DNA of 34,822 nt from a bacterium (GTDB taxonomy: Bacteria > Elusimicrobiota > Elusimicrobia > UBA1565 > UBA9628). A program made the translations under genes and the position numbers. A model generated the notes under the pieces. The model had not been told where the DNA came from, searched no databases, and was given only the letters and a program-made list of their open reading frames with translations. Below, piece by piece: positions 33,501 to 34,822 of this stretch. Where the stretch lies: contig JAJXTZ010000007.1 of NCBI GenBank assembly GCA_021783355.1, forward strand, positions 1 to 34,822. Reading direction: 5' to 3'. The first letter of the stretch is position 1, and every line of letters starts with the position of its first letter.

Positions 33501-34030
33501 AGCGGCGGCGTCGAGGCGGGGTCCAGGGGGTTGGACCCGTCGATGTAGCGGAAGACCTCGAACTCCACCTTGTCGATGGCGACCTGGGGGTTGGGATCGG
33601 TGCTGGTCGCGGGCGGCGGGATCGTCAGACCCACCTGCGTGCACAGGTAGACCTGGTCGTTGCAGACGTTGTAGCCCACCGTCCCGGGGATCAGGCTCGC
33701 GTTGCTGTCGGTGCCGGCGGGGTAGATGCAGCGGTTCGCGCCGTCGGTCTCGAACTGGATCTCCGGGTCGTTGGAGATGTTGCCGTAGGTGCTGGGCCAG
33801 TCGACGCTGCCGGCGCTGGTCGGGCACTGGAACTGGACCACGCCGTTGACGGTCACGCGCGTGCACAGGCCCAGGCTGCTGAGCCCCGTCTCCACGAACA
33901 GTGTGTTCAGGTAGACCTGGACCGACTGCGCGTCCGCGGCGGTCGGCCGGGACCAGGAGGCGAACAGCGCGCCCGCCGCGAGGAGAGCGGCGGCGATGGC
34001 GCGCGTCGGACGGCACCGGTGTCGGGTCAT
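30524..34030 (-). CDS. Large secreted protein with six FlgD-like Ig repeats and a T9SS-like C-terminal domain
   Basis: Signal peptide; repeated WDGRD/TxxG motifs (SWDGRDNNGNF, SFWDGRDSNGTL, SWDGTDDSGL, EYWDGRDTNGLF, DVWDGRDDKGNF, DVWDGRN); C-terminal VYPNPITGPTG...LKLYDLAGDLV...GLYYAVIRVEE...KKVLIP. Confidence 0.88.
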   Translation of the reverse strand: MTRHRCRPTRAIAAALLAAGALFASWSRPTAADAQSVQVYLNTLFVETGLSSLGLCTRVTVNGVVQFQCPTSAGSVDWPSTYGNISNDPEIQFETDGANRCIYPAGTDSNASLIPGTVGYNVCNDQVYLCTQVGLTIPPPATSTDPNPQVAIDKVEFEVFRYIDGSNPLDPASTPPLRTFAIDAPGTATYNTAPYCSGSACTLPDSTHAYCVLWDGSQAIQGEFGKINGQYGFRATVQTNQVGASGNITISQTRAYPAGATLDSNATSVSQKPLTVDVTDVHVIRSTPTVVGQITGVSAEPYNFTYRLSKDAQMFLTVESSTPPYQTIRGVVPGLQRTGEGNLSSQSTPPLLNGDSWDGRDNNGNFLLPGNYLAVFQSDSNDQYTNYPSFTDLSFATTRQIAIDPLQITDIRVQPLLGGSTSLAVLSYQLTEPATVYVDVYPPGTQFCPGASDQGLNDVNNPAHDSVFPAKNFGASLTGCSASGGPNAAVQPLREIAQQQASRQSVISFWDGRDSNGTLMDDGDYVFVMYASLPSQAGNAYLTPGSPDRRIWTSVAKQGFFSVLRGLVGITQVTPNSTVIGSSPAIAGLSPFTFRYQLSRDASVSLKIYDSSGLKLVKTVVNNETRPGLFNNSESWDGTDDSGLTVASGTYLAQMTAVDPSFPAKVSTTTALFPVNLFRITDLSVSPLLSGTSDQVTLSYQLSQPMFVSWNIYPAGSVVTDSTGAWPPCASQSPPAACTSASVLSPSGAQIAPVVSFHGLRPGRLKISEYWDGRDTNGLFVPDGSYVYTLVAQSTTTPPTFASDRVYGNVTVARGSIIFTSFNVTPDVPQLVNSSNTITLDPYTVTYGLSRQSSVTVQILNTALPPQVVRTLVSGSVRPGGILQTDVWDGRDDKGNFPPSGFYLVRAVAQDVASVLTSGSTAQLTVSYDPLRIYDLAITPLQPGTGGAVLSYQVSEPMKVAIKIYKPGTAFDLSGNPSPPDSVSLVRRIVGIRPARTPIQDVWDGRNFQLAQVPDGNYKFKIVASTDPTAIDDITGDILNPSVLAEDRLIDDIPVALNGSADPVGDFKNNTFVYPNPITGPTGTFEIYTPFHARVVLKLYDLAGDLVLDKDFGDQAASYQAGPVTYVWPKTNGSGRTVARGLYYAVIRVEETEGGANVLQTVKKVLIP

Positions 34031-34059
34031 GTTGAGCGGTCTCTGGCGCGTCTTGTGCG

Positions 34060-34104
34060 ATTGTACCTTACTGGCGTTTCAGACGGATTAAGAGATTGTT
34101 AAAA
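34060..34104 (-). promoter_or_regulatory. Putative -10 with TTTTAA upstream element for the 30524-34030 gene
   Basis: Minus strand: TTTTAA (34104-34099), 33 nt, TACAAT (34065-34060); no good -35 hexamer seen. Confidence 0.45.
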
Positions 34105-34822
34105 AGGGGCAAAGGGCAGCAGACTGCGCACGCGATAGCTGACGATCTCCGGCCGGGCGCGCCCGCCCTCGGCGCCGTACAGGACGAACAGGCGGCGCGC
34201 GGCGCCGGTCCCGGAGACCGCGAGGCCCAGCACGCCCGGGCCCGGGTCGGGCTCGGACGCCACGCGCGTGAGGGCGTTGCCGCCGACCGAGTAGATCAGG
34301 ATGCGGCGGAACTTCGCGTCGTGGACCCACAGGCGCCCGTCCGCCCAGGTCATCGCGTTGGGCACGGCCTCGTCGGGCAGGGAGAAGGACTTCTCGGGCG
34401 CGTCGTCCCCCCCGTGGCGCGTGACCGTGCGGTCCACGGCGTCGTAGGACCACACCGTTCCGCCGTCGAAGGCCAGCGCGGTCGGCGCGGGGCCGGGGCT
34501 CGGCCGCATCCCCAGGATGCGGTCCGGGTCCCGCGCGGACTCGCGCAGCAGCCGGGCCTGCGCCGCGTCCAGCGTCCAGAGGGCGCCGCCGCCGACGGCG
34601 ATCGCGGTCGGGTGGTAGGAGCCGCCGGGAGCCGGCGCGGCGCGCAGGACCGCGCGGCGCGGGTCCGACGCGTCCACCGCGACGACACTGCCGCCCCAAT
34701 CCGCCACCCACAGCCGCCCGTCGTCCTGGCCCAGCGCGGTCGGGTTCGGCGTCGGCGCGGGCGCGGCCGCGGTCCGCTCGTAGCGCCACACCGTCGCGGC
34801 CCGCCACGCGGGCCGCGCGACG
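34099..34822 (-). CDS. Partial beta-propeller/NHL-like repeat protein
   Basis: Repeats such as DDGRLWVADWGGSVVAVDASDPRR, GGALWTLDAAQARLLRES, DGGTVWSYDAVDRTVTRH, DGRLWVHDAKFRRILIYS; frame open to the window end. Confidence 0.75.
   Translation of the reverse strand, partial: VARPAWRAATVWRYERTAAAPAPTPNPTALGQDDGRLWVADWGGSVVAVDASDPRRAVLRAAPAPGGSYHPTAIAVGGGALWTLDAAQARLLRESARDPDRILGMRPSPGPAPTALAFDGGTVWSYDAVDRTVTRHGGDDAPEKSFSLPDEAVPNAMTWADGRLWVHDAKFRRILIYSVGGNALTRVASEPDPGPGVLGLAVSGTGAARRLFVLYGAEGGRARPEIVSYRVRSLLPFAPF

Noticed and set aside
1-34822. tRNA/rRNA genes, insertion sequences, prophage or CRISPR arrays
   Set aside because: None recognised by reading; no transposase/integrase motifs or regularly spaced repeats. 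A tRNAscan/CRISPR finder run would be decisive.

Overview
This 34.8 kb high-GC window is almost entirely minus-strand. It carries an expanded Tad/Flp pilus (type IVc pilus, T2SS-like) locus. In transcription order (right to left) I read: a partial beta-propeller; a 1168-aa secreted protein with FlgD-like Ig repeats and a T9SS-like C-terminal domain; a PorV-like outer-membrane barrel; two Flp pilins; TadE; CpaB; a very short secretin (CpaC/RcpA); a fused CpaE-CpaF/TadA ATPase; TadB with an extra secreted N-terminal domain; TadC; a TPR protein; a kinase-less HAMP sensor; a small membrane protein; an OmpR-type regulator with a degenerate receiver; a lone receiver; a Cache/HAMP histidine kinase; a receiver-histidine kinase hybrid; a NarL-type regulator; a DUF2332-like protein; a TadG-like and a second TadE-like minor pilin; an FtsH-like AAA metalloprotease; a TPR-TM-Ser/Thr kinase; and an array of Gly/Ala-rich membrane proteins of unknown family. 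The only plus-strand genes are three small ORFs (7252-9456), partly of lower GC, in which two paralogues flank a lipoprotein. The strongest unexplained signals are: (i) the Gly/Ala-rich membrane-protein array sharing TPWQ and YGQKLQGG motifs; (ii) two promoters in that array with identical GGTAA-N6-GGTAA-N15-TTGACA geometry; (iii) three pilus or surface-gene promoters sharing TTTTAA exactly 33 nt upstream of the -10; (iv) a perfect 30-bp palindrome between flp and tadE; and (v) unusual Tad protein architectures. No tRNA, rRNA, CRISPR array or transposase was recognised. All family calls come from motif reading without database searches. The overall layout (Tad + PorV + FlgD-like CTD + TPR) suggests a lineage such as Elusimicrobiota, but that is a guess.
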